Source: Anaeramoeba flamelloides | Taxonomy: Eukaryota > Metamonada > Anaeramoebidae | Reading direction: 5' to 3' | DNA: 64,000 bases | Assembly: GCA_027625915.1 (NCBI GenBank) | Contig: JANTQA010000047.1 | Span: 2,480,001 to 2,544,000, forward strand | Shown: positions 25,801 to 36,960 of the stretch, piece after piece | Layout: each line of letters starts with the position of its first letter | How positions within the stretch are numbered: the first letter of the stretch is position 1 | Made by a program: the position numbers and the translations under genes | The notes under the pieces: model-generated | Database searches by the model: none | What the model was told of the DNA's origin: nothing | What the model saw: only the letters and a program-made list of their open reading frames with translations

Positions 25801-28800
25801 AAGCACCTTTTTTCTAGGAATATTTATATTGATTATTTTCAGAAAAAAAATCATTGCTAGATAATACTCTACCAATTATGAGTATTATTAGCTTTTTCTC
25901 CTTTTTTTTTGCTTTTTTTTTTTGAGAAATAAATAGCTCAGTTCTTGGTTAAAGTCTCTAAATATAAAAAAAATATAATAGACAGATGGATAGAAGAAAT
26001 GTGAATTTTCTCTAGATCTTAATTAACCAGTTATGTTTTTTATTAAAAAAAATAGAATTCAAAAGGTGTTGTTATTGGCCTTTTTTTTTTGAGAGCTTAA
26101 AAAGGTTGAAGAAAATAACTTTTTAAAAATGTTGTAATTTAGAAAAAGTTAATTTTTTAGTTGAGAATAATTACTTTTAATACTTTTATTAGAATTTAAA
26201 AATTCATCTAGCTTTAGTGATCTAAAAAAAAATGAAAAAAAAAACTTTTTATGATTTTTTCGATTTTTTTTTTTAAATGAATTTTTTTTCATTAAAGATC
26301 CTCCACATTTGAACAAATATTTACGCAATTTTACTCATTGTTTCGACAACAAGTAAAATATTTTTCAAATTTTATCGGTGCTATAAATATCACCCTATCA
26401 AGAAAAATATATTGCTTATTTTCTCAACTTTTTACAAATAACGACAGTTAAAAAGTATTTATATTAGATTATAAGTTGAATTTTCCAAGTTTTAAAAAAG
26501 TGTCTTTGGGTAAATTTTTTAATTTAATGGTATGATTTTTAGTATAATTTTGTTAAATGAAAATGAAAAAACTGTTTCAAAATCTATGGTGAATAAAGAA
26601 ACCATATTTTGATAAAGTTTAAAATAACTATTGTAATATGTCCTTAATAAAATTAAGCACTATTTTTTTATTATTAATATTTTTCGAAATTAAGTTCATA
26701 ACTTAATTCCATTAACCACTGGGATAATTTTTTTTAGAATAAAAACACTCTCAACTTTTGAATATCGAAAATATTTTTTGAAATTAGTGTGCACTTTTTT
26801 ATTTTTTTTTGAAAAATTGGGGTTGAGAAAAGCTTGAAATCAAAGAATAAGTTAATATATTAAATTAGAATGCTTTTCCAGAGAGTTTATATTTTTGGTT
26901 TAACTTTTTTTTAATTTTACCATTTATAACAAAAAAAAAATATTTGAAGACCAAATTAGTGCCTTTTGTGAAAAGAAAATTCCCATAATTTAGGATTTGT
27001 TTTTGTAAATGAGATAAAACAAGATAGTGTATCTAAAAATATACATAATTTCAAGTTTGGATTCAATGATTTTGGCAAAAAATGTTTTCAAGAAAAAGTT
27101 AAATTGAAACTTTATTTATTTTTATTTTATCATTTAGTTTTTTTAATTGTATTAATGGGAAGTATTTGATCAGTTTTTCATTTTTAGTGTTTTTTGGGTC
27201 GTAGCGACATATTTTATGAAAATAAGTTTATTTTTTATACAAAGTTATTTGGAATACTTTGAAGTTTTATTTTTAAATTATAATTTGTTACACCACTTTC
27301 ACAGACAATAAGATTTCTTTCTTCTTTCAAAGAAAATAATTTTTTTGGAAATAAATTTAGAAATATGTTGAATTTTTAAACTTTTTGAAAACCAGAAAAA
27401 TATATCAAACTTTTAAAAACAATAATTCATTTTCTGAAAAATAGCTTTAAAGGTAAGTCTGATATCATAATAAATCACTTTTTTACTTTATTTTTCAATT
27501 TCAAGATGTGCTAAAATTTTTTTTTGAATTTGCTCTGAACGTTTAATAGAAGATTTTTTTTTCAGTATTAGTCACTTAATTACAAATAATTTAAAAAAAA
27601 TTGTTTTAAAATTGAGTTATTTTTGTTTTTATCTCCACTGTACTGTTTTAAGAGAAACAAGTACAAAAAAGAAATTCTTCAACTATCAATAACTTTTTAA
27701 TTAAAAACAATTAAATTTTTTCTCATTTTATTTTTTAATTATAAATTATATTTCATTTTAAAAGAGAATCACTGGCAAAGATGGAACACTATTCCCATAT
27801 ATTCCATTTGAAGTACCATCTCGACCAGAAAAAAAACCACCATCATATTTATTAGGCGATCAACCACCCAATTTTGAAAAACTGAATTATAGAAAGGGAC
27901 CAATTAAATCTCTTATTAAAAAACCAAATGTTGATCGAAGTAATTGGAAAAGGCAAATTTTAAATAAGCATAAAGGATTAACCGATTTAAGAGAAAGAGT
28001 ATTTCCATTGCAAAGAGCAACTGGATTTGCAAGAATATTTAATCCTGTCCAAAAGCAAGTTAAACAAAAATTTAATAATGAGCAGGTTCTTCAATTGATC
28101 ATGCATCACATGGTTGCTTTGGGTTTAAGAAATACACAAAGGATAATTGAAATGGAATCAGGTGTTAAATATAAGCCACAATATTTAAATGATTCTAGGT
28201 TACATACTATTGTTCGATCTGCAATAAAGAAATCAGAAAAAGTCTATCGATTGACTCTTGATGAAAAGCCAATTTCATCAAAAAAAAACCAAACAAATAA
28301 ACAACAAAGCAAAAATAATGATGATCAAAAAAAAAAAGAAGAAGAAGACAAAGAGGAAAAGGATACAGAAGTTATTGAACATTTAGTTAACCTCGGGTAA
28401 ATAACATTTATTATTCTAATAAAATATTTTTAAAAAACAAAACAAAATTCAAATTTTTTAAAAGAATAAAGAGAATTAATTTTTACTTCAAAACAATTTG
28501 CCTTTTTTTAAAACATTTATATCATTTATAATAAAACACAAACTTCAAAAAACAAAAAACAAAAAACAAATAATAAATAACAAATAATAAACAACACATT
28601 ACAATATCAAAAAACAAAAAATAGTTTAAAAGATGATGAAGATGATGATGAAGATGATGTACCAATTTGGGATGAACCAGAAGGAGAAAAATATTTAAAA
28701 TATTCAACAGAAAAGGGAAAAGATGGGAGACCACATATCAAAGCAGCCACAACAAATAAATTAGTAGAAAAGTTAACGGATCCTACAGGTGTAAGTATGG

Positions 28801-30231
28801 ATTTTCTTCAAACATGCTTATTAACTTATCAATCATTTACTTCATCAGAAAAATTATTAACCAAATTGATTGAAAGGTTCCATGTTCCCAAATTAAGAAC
28901 CGAAAATGAGGATGAATATAATAGAAAAAAAAATTCTGTACAAATTAGAGTTGGTAATGCTATTAAAATTTGGTTAGATAAATATTTACAAAACCCTAGT
29001 GAAAAAGTTCTACAATATTTGGAAGAATTTTTAAAAGGTGAAGTTTCAGAACAGCATGCCAAAATGGCACAACAATTATTAAAGAAATTTGAAGCTTTAA
29101 AAGAAAGGAAAGGTAAATCAGTGAAAAAGGTTTTTATGCAAGACCCCCCAGAACCAATCATTCCTAAAAATATCTTTTCTCCAAAACTTAATCTTTTTGA
29201 TGTTGATGAATTAGAAATTGCGAGACAAATTACTTTGATTGATTATGATATGTATTGTAAAATTCAAGTAAATTTTTTTTGTTTTTTTTATTTTTTTTAA
29301 TTAGTTTTTCTTTTTTCTTTTTTATTTTTTCTTTTTTCTTTATTCTTTATTCTTTTTTCTTTTTTCTTTTTCCTTTTTTTTCAATTAATTGATTTTTGAT
29401 TTTTTTTTTTTTTCTATTCTATATATAATACTTATTGATCAATTGATTAAAAATTTTTATATTTATCTCTCTAACAAACAACCGAATATTGAATATAATA
29501 AAAATATATTAAATTAAATTAAATTACTGGAATAAAACCAATTTATTAAAATAAAAAAAAAAAAATCTTTTTAGCCAACCGAATTATTAAATCTGTCCTG
29601 GAGTAAAGCAAAATATAAGCATAGAGCACAAAATGTACTAGCATTTATTTATCGATTTAATAATTTATCCCATTGGATCGCAACAGAAATATTACATCAT
29701 GACAAAATTCGCAAAAGAACAGCCATTTTGGATAAAACCATCCGATTAGCAGGTAAACTCCGAGAACTACAAAACTTTAATTCCATAATTGCAATTTTAT
29801 CTGGATTAAACTCTGCTTCGATCCATCGATTAAAGTTCACTTGGGAAGACTTACCAAAAACAAGCCAAGACATAATGAACAAACTTGATGTCGAAATGTC
29901 TGCAGATCAGGCATACAAAAGATATCGACAAGCTCTTCACGGAGTTAATCCGCCTTGCATCCCCTATCTTGGTGTCTATTTAACTGATCTCACATTTATT
30001 GAAGATGGTAACCCAAATAAGGTTGACGGGCTGATAAACTTTTATAAAAGAAGATTGGTTTATGCAGTTATAGACGAAATTCAACAATATCAATTACGTC
30101 CTTATTCCTTTCAACGCATTCATCAAATATATACCCATCTCGATAAGTTAAAAATTTGGGATGAAAATGAATGTTATAAGCGATCATTGAAATATGAACC
30201 TAGAAAGTCGAAAAGGGATGATATCAAATAA
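22812..30231 (+). CDS. Ras guanine nucleotide exchange factor with N-terminal RGG region, four exons
   Basis: Predicted activator of a Ras-family GTPase at membranes. Proposed exons are 22812-23855, 27765-28396, 28625-29267 and 29575-30231, giving 991 residues. Exon 2 has no in-frame start and needs an upstream exon. The only phase-compatible donor found is AAAAAA|GTTTGT after the RGG exon, so the long join (3909 bp) is well motivated but not proven. Residues 13-31 and about 197-241 are RGG/RG repeats typical of RNA binding. Between and after them are Glu/Lys/Gln coiled segments. Exon 2 holds a conserved-looking helical region (VLQLIMHHMVALGLRNTQRI). A RasGEF_N module lies at about 598-715 (FLQTCLLTYQSF). 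The CDC25-type catalytic domain is at about 750-980, with SHWIATEIL, FNSIIAILSGLNSASIHRLK, PCIPYLGVYLTDL and the final SFQRIHQIY segment. Alternatively, 22812-23891 and the GEF are two genes. Confidence 0.85.
23400..23535 (+). repeat. RG-coding purine-rich minisatellite
   Basis: About 22 copies of a six-base unit GGAAGA/GGTAGA/GGCAGA encode uninterrupted Arg-Gly dipeptides (one Arg-Asp) in exon 1 of the Ras-GEF gene. It is all-purine except for third-position T or C, and may vary in length between strains. Confidence 0.85.
24389..24700. repeat. Hairpin-module array HA1
   Basis: Back-to-back inverted repeats. The first has an arm running from CCTAGGCTTTCTTGAGTTTT through GTGAAGTGCTCTAGGTTTTT, and its complement ends in CTCAAAAAAACCTAACG. 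A second hairpin, CTAGGTTTTTTTTACTTTTT/TTTCAAAAATTAAAAAAAAC, has its loop near 24660. The phrase GT(C/G)TGTCAAGTGCCTAGG or GTGTCCGTCAAGTGCCTAGG starts two modules. It lies in the giant intron of the Ras-GEF gene and has no coding capacity. Confidence 0.75.
26450..27445 (-). repeat. Dispersed repeat R1, copy d
   Basis: Both ends match R1 on the minus strand: ATTATAAGTTGAATTTTCCA at 26468 and following bases (as in 3210-3230), and the block with ATAAGATTTCTTTC...TAATTCATTTTC at 27310-27437. About 600 bp of unmatched DNA lies between them. It is in the giant intron of the Ras-GEF gene. Confidence 0.5.
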
Positions 30232-32317
30232 ACATTCTTTATTATTTTTTATTTTTATATTTTTTAAAAACTAAAGCTATAATGTTCTTTATAATTTTTT
30301 ATTTTTTTTTTTTTATTTTTTATTTTCTATTTATTAAATGAATACAATTTTAAAAAATAATAAATTTGATTTATTTGATTTTTATTTCTTTTTTGATATT
30401 GATTTGAAATTAATTAAACTCTTTTTCAAACAAAAGGGCACACCTCCCAAATCACCAATACCATCGATTTTGATTGTTAATAAGATAATTACTTATTGAT
30501 GATTTTCATTTTAATTATTCATTCATTTTTTCATTTTTTTCATTTTTTTTTTTATTTATGGATATTGAACAGGTGGAAAATTAAAAAGCAAGATAAGAAG
30601 AAATCGATTTGGAAATAATCTACCAGTATGTAAATGAAAACAGTTTAAGTTTGATTTTGAATGAGCTAGATATAGGAATTAAGAAAGATGATTATTGGAT
30701 TGGTGTTTGGAACCAAGAAAAGTGGAATAAAAGAAAAAACATTTCAAACAAAATACCCAGACAAATTGAGGCTTTATCTTGAAAATGAGACTTTAAAGAA
30801 CAAAAGTTTGACGTGTCAAGAATTATTAATAAAATTAAGTGATTTTTTTCTCAATTCACCTTTTTAAAGGTTTTTATTGATTTAATAATTTTTTTCGAAC
30901 CAATTTACAAAAAAGATTTCTCATTTCTAATAAAAGGGCACACCAATTGTTAAAATATTTAATTTTAATTTTTATTTTTTTTGTTTTAAGGGGTTTTAAA
31001 GATATAATTGAGTCTTTTTTTTTTATTTTTTAAAGCATTTCTTGGATTTTTGATTGAATAACAATTAATTTGATACAATTATGAATAATTCTTGAAATGT
31101 TTAGTACCTTTTTATTTGAAAAAGAGTTTAGATATAGTAATCTTTTTCAAATTATATTTCAAAATCTTTTTCAAAAACGTCTTGAGAAGTAAACTTTGTT
31201 ATTTATTGTTTTATTATTATTTTTGATTTTGATATATATATATTAAGATCTTTATTTTATCTTTAAAAATAAATATATAAATTTAACAAAAAGTTTAACA
31301 AACTTTTTTTTCACATTGAAGGAAGTAGTTACATTTGAACAATTAAGAAGTTCCTAGGTTTTTTCGAAATTGATTCATTAAAATCATTTCTTTAACTAAA
31401 TATATTGAATTTTTTAATAAATAATAGACAGTGTAATATATCCGAGTATAATATATTTACATACAAATCAAAAAAAAAAAAATGAAACAATTTATTAAGA
31501 ATAAATAAATAAAAATTATGCTTTTCTTGATCATTATTTGAAATTTTGAAACTATTACCTCTATTTTGGCTGGTTTTATTTTTAATTCTGAAAGGAAATA
31601 CTTTTTATTGGAGAAATTTTTGATTAACAAATTACTTTTTATTTCAAAAGAATTTCCAAAATGAATTTAAAAATCATATTTAACTTTGATTAATCTAAAT
31701 TTAGATTTGATTAAAGAAAAAAAAATATTTTATTAATCTTTCTCAGAATAAGGAAAATATCTGTTTTATATTCGTTTGAAATTAAAACAAATTTTTATTC
31801 TATCTTTGTACAATCAATATATTTAGGAAATTTTCTTTCTTTTTAGGAAAATAATCTCTTCTTCCTTAGGGTTGAATTTTTTGTAGTTTTTTTTTTATTT
31901 CAATAATCTGATTTTTTTTCTTCTCTTTGAAATAATATTCTTCATTTTGGTTTAGTTTTATTATAAATATTAGAAAAAAGAAATTTGAAAGTAAATTTGC
32001 AGAAAAATTGTTTGTAAAATAAAAATAAATAGAGACGGGGTGAAAAATTGAAGGTAATTTCTTATTTAGATTCATTCCAATTTAAGAAGATAATGAAAAA
32101 AAATTCTGAAAAAATAAATTTTTATCGAATTTTTTTTTTTTCCTTCTTGATTTCAACAAATTTCTTTGGAAATGTGATCATTCTGTGTTTGGTCTTCTAA
32201 ACAAGAAAATTTTTTATTCAAATACTTTCCTACCTGTCTCTATTTGGTAGTGTGTTCTGTGATTAATTCCAAACATTCCTGTAAAATATTCCTAGAGATT
32301 CATGACATTAATACAGA
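30232..32317. other. Intergenic region with one weak coding candidate
   Basis: It holds the candidate short frame at 30688. Two copies of AAAAGGGCACACC occur near 30433 and 30933, about 500 bp apart, and could mark an element, but I found no further shared sequence. Otherwise it is AT-rich with nothing identifiable. Confidence 0.4.
30688..30867 (+). CDS. Doubtful short open frame (59 codons)
   Basis: The frame starts MIIGLVFGTKKSG and ends in SDFFLNSPF. Base composition around 30570-30830 is less AT-rich than the flanks, and an overlapping frame (from QYVNENSLSLILNEL) is also open for about 50 codons, so this may be remnant coding sequence or an exon of something unrecognised. No domain is seen. 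I would not rely on it. Confidence 0.2.
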   Translation: MIIGLVFGTKKSGIKEKTFQTKYPDKLRLYLENETLKNKSLTCQELLIKLSDFFLNSPF

Positions 32318-32783
32318 GATCAAAATAATGCTTACACAACGACTATAATCCCTGTTTCAAATATAATCCGGGCTTTTTTTCTTCTTGTTCCAAGGCAACA
32401 TACAATCAACTACCCAATAGTATACCTAAGTTCAAATCCATTTTGAAAGTAAACATCTGGATATTTTTAGTAAAATTTAAATTATTAATGCATTTTAGTT
32501 GAAAATTTTCTATTCTAAATTTTTTGAATTTTTTTTGTTTTTTTTTGATGATTAAAATTTTCTTAAAAATTGCCTCTATTTTTTGAGAAAAATATTGCAA
32601 TTTGATCCTTTATTTTTAGAATTTCTGATTAAATAATAGAACTTTAAGAGACCAATACCAAATTTATTTCTCGTTTATTATAAATTTCTTTTATTGGTTG
32701 ATTTATAGGACTTCTATAACAAAAAAAACACGTTTATTATTTTTAAGCACACACTAAAATTTTTTTGCATGCTTTATTTTGAC
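32318..32783 (+). mobile_element. Inverted-repeat element family A, copy 1
   Basis: A 466-bp element begins GATCAAAATAATGCTTACAC and ends in GCATGCTTTATTTTGAC. The reverse complement of the end resembles the start (imperfect terminal inverted repeats, first about 50 bp). It matches A2 at 38507-38979 throughout, for example ACCCAATAGTATACC and TTAGAATTTC...AATAATAGAACTTT. It is non-coding. From 32784 to 33470 there is only the AT-rich upstream of the next gene, including a run of more than 20 A just before the start. Confidence 0.6.
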
Positions 32784-33470
32784 GAGAGTAAAACCTAAAA
32801 TTTTAGCAAAAAAAATCTATTCAAAAAATTGGAAAATGAAAAACTCATCACTGATTTAAGTTAAGGGTCGTTTTCTTTTCACAAATAGAGTGGCGAACAA
32901 TATTTTTATTTCAAAGTTCCAATATCTGGTGGCACTGAAAAAATCTTTTTTCTTTAATTTTGTCACAATTAAAATTATTAAAAAATAGTAAAATAGTATT
33001 ACGTCCTTAAAATAACTCAATGTTTCACACCATGATCTTGTGTTTCTGTTTAAGTAACACCGTAAAAAAACAAAGCTTATTGTTTTAAATCTTAACCAAA
33101 CAACCTCTCAACAGTAAATTTACGAACAATCCCAAAATTAGCTTTCACAACCATACTTTTTCTTTTTGCAAAAAGAAATAAAAACAAAAAGAGGAATATT
33201 AAATCGTAATTTTTTTGGTCTTTGGTTTTGGTTAATCTTTTTGATTTAATTTACTTGGAAAAACAAAAAAAATGTAATAATTGTAACCTCAAATTTAAAC
33301 AAAAAAACCCAAAAAAAAACAAAAGTTCTCAAGTAATTTTGAGTTAACTCACAGATTTGAAAATCAAAGTAAAATACCAAAAAATATAATTCATTTTTTC
33401 TTACTGACATCAAAAAAAAAAAAAAAAAAAAAAAAAACGTTTTAAATTTTTGTTTATAAAAAAATTTCCA

Positions 33471-35882
33471 ATGCAAACACCACTCTCAAGAAAGAGGTCA
33501 AGACTTGAATCAAAAAGTTTTATCTCCAAAATCACAGAAGGGCTTCAAGGTAGTGTCTCCAAGATTATTGGGAGAGTTACTCCACGATTTGAAGATACCA
33601 AATCAAAAACCAAAAAAACAAAAAAACATAAGAGATCTCGTGTCATCAAAAGAAAGACCCCAAGTGTCCAATCAAAATTGAGGCGTATACACTCAAAAAA
33701 CGAAGGTAGACAATACATTTTAGATTTACACCAATTGTCCAAAGAAACTGGATATTCTGGGAAACAAGAAAGGATGGTAAGCAAGTACGAGCGAGAAACC
33801 AAACAGATGGATCGAATTGAACAAATGTTTACAGACTCCAAAAACGAATTTAACGGCAGATCCCTTGGGCGCAAAAGGAATTTTGAAAGTGAAAGCGATT
33901 TCGAAAGGATGTTAGAAAAACAAAAGCATCGAACAAAAACCAAGAAATTGCAAAAACGAAGATCGCAGTTACAAAAAAGCACATTTGTTGAACCAATTAA
34001 AACGAAAGGAAACCAAACAGGGAAAGGAAAAAAGAGAGCAAACGAAAAGAAAAGAAGGAAAAATTGGGAAACAGGGTTTTTACGAGCGAATAGCAAATCG
34101 TTTACAAAAAGCCTACCAAAAAAAACCAAAAAAAATAAGAACAATTCTTCACACCAACGAGGAAGGGGCGGCAAGTATTCAAGTTTGTATCCAAATTCAA
34201 GCAAAAAAAGAAAACACCAAAGAAAGAGCTCTTTCTATCAGGCAAGTCCACGCTCAGGGTCCTCCCGAAGGGATCGAGAATTGGAAAGTTATTTGAATGA
34301 TGGCAATCACAAGTCAAGATTAAGAAAAGCCATTCGAAGCAAGGAAAGAAACAATGGCAAATTCCTGAGAAACAAAAATGTTGTGTTATCGCAAGACGAG
34401 TTTTTCGGCTGGCTCACAAGTTCTGTGGGCAAGCAACCAAAATCAGAGACAACAAAAAAATTATCGCCTGAAAACACCTTTTTCAAAATTATCAATGAAT
34501 TGGAGGTCCCGATCAACAAGCTCAATGATGTTCGGGAACAAACATTTTCGATGGAAAGCGAATTAAAGCAATTAAAGAAGCAATTAAAAAAACAGAAAAA
34601 GCAAATTAAAAAAGAAAAAACAGAAACAAAGAAAATCGAAAAAGAGATTGAGCTGCAAAAGATCCGAGAACAAAAAATGGCCCTGAAAGAAAAAAAAATG
34701 ATCAAAAAAATGGAGGAAAAGGCCAAAAAGGAAAAAGAAGAGCAATTAAGAAAGCAAGAACAAATCAAATTGTTGGAATTACAAAAGGAAAGAGAAAGAG
34801 AAAGGCAGGAGAGGGAGAGGCAGGAGAGGGAGAGGGAGAGGGAAAGACAGGAGAGGGAGAGAGAGAGGGAGAGGGAGAGGGAAAGGCAGGAGAGGGAGAG
34901 GGAGAGGGAAAGACAGGAGAGGGAGAAAAAAAGGAGAGAGAAAGAGCAGAGGGAGAGGGAGGAAGAGCAATTGCATTTAAAGCAGAGACAAGAAGAAGAA
35001 GCAAGAAGGAACAGGGAACAAGAAGAACAAGCACAGCAAGGGGAAAGTAATGCCACTGATGGCCAAACAGATTCTTCAAATCAAAAAAATAATACACCTT
35101 TTGCAATACCAAAAACCGACAAAAAATCAAATACTTTATTTGGTAAAAAAAACCCTGAAACAAACAAAACAAATACTCTGTTTTCAAAACAGGTAGAGAC
35201 TAAAAAGGGGACAAATCTGTTCATGAAAAAAGGGAATGCGGATCAATCAAACACCAATTCTGGAAAATCAACACTTTTTAATAAGAAAAAAACAAACCTA
35301 AATTTATTTAATAAAACAAAAACTGAAACAACACAATCAAATTCTTTGTTAGCCAAGAAAAAAACTGGATTGTTCGCAAATAGTTCCAAAAATAAAACAT
35401 CAATCTCAAAAAACCCTCTTTCTTTAAATAAAACAACCCCCCTGAAACCCAATTCTAGTAAAAAAACATCTTTTTTTGATAAATTGAAAAATAATAACGG
35501 CAATAATAATAGTAGTAGTAATAGCACTTCAACTTTATTTGGATCAAAAAATAATAATCAAAATAATAAATCAACTTTATTTGGATCAAAAAAATCTTCG
35601 TCAAGTCTATTTAACAACAACAACAAAAGCAGTATTGTATCAAAATCTAAAGAAACCAAATTTTCTTCCTTATTTGGCTCAAAATCATCATCATCATCAT
35701 CGTCGTCGTCGTCGTCGTTGTTATCTTCGTCGTCAAATAATAATAACAGCAGTCTTTTTGGAAATAGATCTAACCAATCAGGAAACAGATCAAGCCAATT
35801 ATTTGGAAGTAGATCAAATCAAAATCAACGAAAAAATACAAGCACAAATAACCAGGATATTAGCCAATTTTCATTGATTTAA
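33471..35882 (+). CDS. LFG-repeat protein, probable nuclear-basket-type nucleoporin
   Basis: A single exon of 803 residues. I use the ATG at 33471, preceded by an A-rich leader; the frame extends slightly upstream without an ATG. The N-terminus is basic with an amphipathic-looking stretch at about 14-34 (KSFISKITEGLQGSVSKIIG) that could bind membrane, as in Nup1/Nup60/Nup153. Residues about 365-515 are a strongly charged helical region with long Arg-Glu repeats (QERERE units; purine minisatellite 34790-34930). The C-terminal 250 residues are Ser/Asn/Lys-rich with six LFG motifs (as in STLFGSK and SSLFGNR) and about six LF variants, with Ser-codon expansions (TCA/TCG). A basic N-terminus followed by coiled coil and FG-type repeats suggests a basket nucleoporin. 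This is inference from architecture. A generic low-complexity protein cannot be excluded. Confidence 0.75.
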   Translation: MQTPLSRKRSRLESKSFISKITEGLQGSVSKIIGRVTPRFEDTKSKTKKTKKHKRSRVIKRKTPSVQSKLRRIHSKNEGRQYILDLHQLSKETGYSGKQERMVSKYERETKQMDRIEQMFTDSKNEFNGRSLGRKRNFESESDFERMLEKQKHRTKTKKLQKRRSQLQKSTFVEPIKTKGNQTGKGKKRANEKKRRKNWETGFLRANSKSFTKSLPKKTKKNKNNSSHQRGRGGKYSSLYPNSSKKRKHQRKSSFYQASPRSGSSRRDRELESYLNDGNHKSRLRKAIRSKERNNGKFLRNKNVVLSQDEFFGWLTSSVGKQPKSETTKKLSPENTFFKIINELEVPINKLNDVREQTFSMESELKQLKKQLKKQKKQIKKEKTETKKIEKEIELQKIREQKMALKEKKMIKKMEEKAKKEKEEQLRKQEQIKLLELQKERERERQERERQERERERERQERERERERERERQERERERERQEREKKRREKEQREREEEQLHLKQRQEEEARRNREQEEQAQQGESNATDGQTDSSNQKNNTPFAIPKTDKKSNTLFGKKNPETNKTNTLFSKQVETKKGTNLFMKKGNADQSNTNSGKSTLFNKKKTNLNLFNKTKTETTQSNSLLAKKKTGLFANSSKNKTSISKNPLSLNKTTPLKPNSSKKTSFFDKLKNNNGNNNSSSNSTSTLFGSKNNNQNNKSTLFGSKKSSSSLFNNNNKSSIVSKSKETKFSSLFGSKSSSSSSSSSSSLLSSSSNNNNSSLFGNRSNQSGNRSSQLFGSRSNQNQRKNTSTNNQDISQFSLI

Positions 35883-35953
35883 AATATATTTTTTATATTG
35901 TTTTTTAAAAAGCATTCAATTAAAATTATAATTCGAAAAATTTTTTTAATTAA

Positions 35954-35988
<35 letters not shown>

Positions 35989-35995
35989 CTAAACC

Positions 35996-36960
35996 AGATT
36001 TTCAAAATTTTGACTCACCTGAAATAATAAATTGAATTTTTTTTTTTATTCTTTAGTATTCGATAGCAACTAATTATCAAATCTTATGAATTAATTTACT
36101 TTGGATCTATCAAATATTCCCGAAAATCCAAAATACTCGAAAACTTTTTTTTAAAGATTTACAAACACTTTTTGAATAACTTTTAAGAAATCATATTGTC
36201 AAGAGATAAATGATTATGTTAAAATAACAATTTTACTTTTAGTAAAAATTTTTTTTTGAAAATATCTAATATGTGAAAAATTACTTATTTTGAGGAATAG
36301 TATTCAACCTTATTGGTAAAAAAGGAATTGATATCTTCAATATCTTCATCATTTCTGAATATTGTTAAATTATATGAAATTAGGAGAGAAAATGTCTTTG
36401 TAATGACAATTTCTAATTATGTATCATTACTCTACATTTTGTATTTTTAAATGTAATCCAAAAATTACCAATTAATATCTAATCGTACCTTTAAGTACAC
36501 TACCCTACCGAAGGTAAGCCAAGCCAAACCTAGTTTAATTCCCATTCCAGAAGACAAATTGGTTTAATCTAACTCTAAACTAACACAATCGAGCCATATC
36601 AAACCCAAACATACATTGTACACACATATCAATCACAAAAATAAACAAATAGAACCGTAAACTATTCAGAAGGGTTGAAGGAATAAAATTCAAAAAAATA
36701 TATTTTTTTCGAAAAGTTAAATTATTATTTTAACATAATCATTTATCTCGGTAGAATATGATTTCTTAAAAGTTATTCAAAAAGTGTTTGTAAATCTTTC
36801 AAAAAAATTCAAGTATTTTGGATTTTTAGCTATTTTCGGGAATATTTTTAACACTCATTTACTTTTCAATTATTCTAAACATATAAAAAATGATAATTTT
36901 AAAAATTATAAAAAATAAAATCAAAAAAATCAAAAAAAGTAAATCATAATAGTTGAAATG
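35996..36960. mobile_element. Long fold-back element C2
   Basis: About 965 bp, with arms of about 240-270 bp (36001-36250 and 36690-36960) that are inverted copies of each other. Shared arm sequence includes TTTACAAACACTTTTTGAAT, AACTTTTAAGAAATCATATT and GATAAATGATTATGTTAAAA. The outer ends match element C1 (TTTTGACTCACCTGAAATAA at the left). The centre (36250-36690) is less AT-rich and non-coding. There is no transposase, so it is non-autonomous. Confidence 0.7.

Noticed and set aside
33545-35527. Several Leu/Ser/Phe-rich minus-strand frames opposite the nucleoporin-like gene
   Set aside because: They are shadows of Lys/Glu/Arg codon runs on the plus strand, with no start context or domain.
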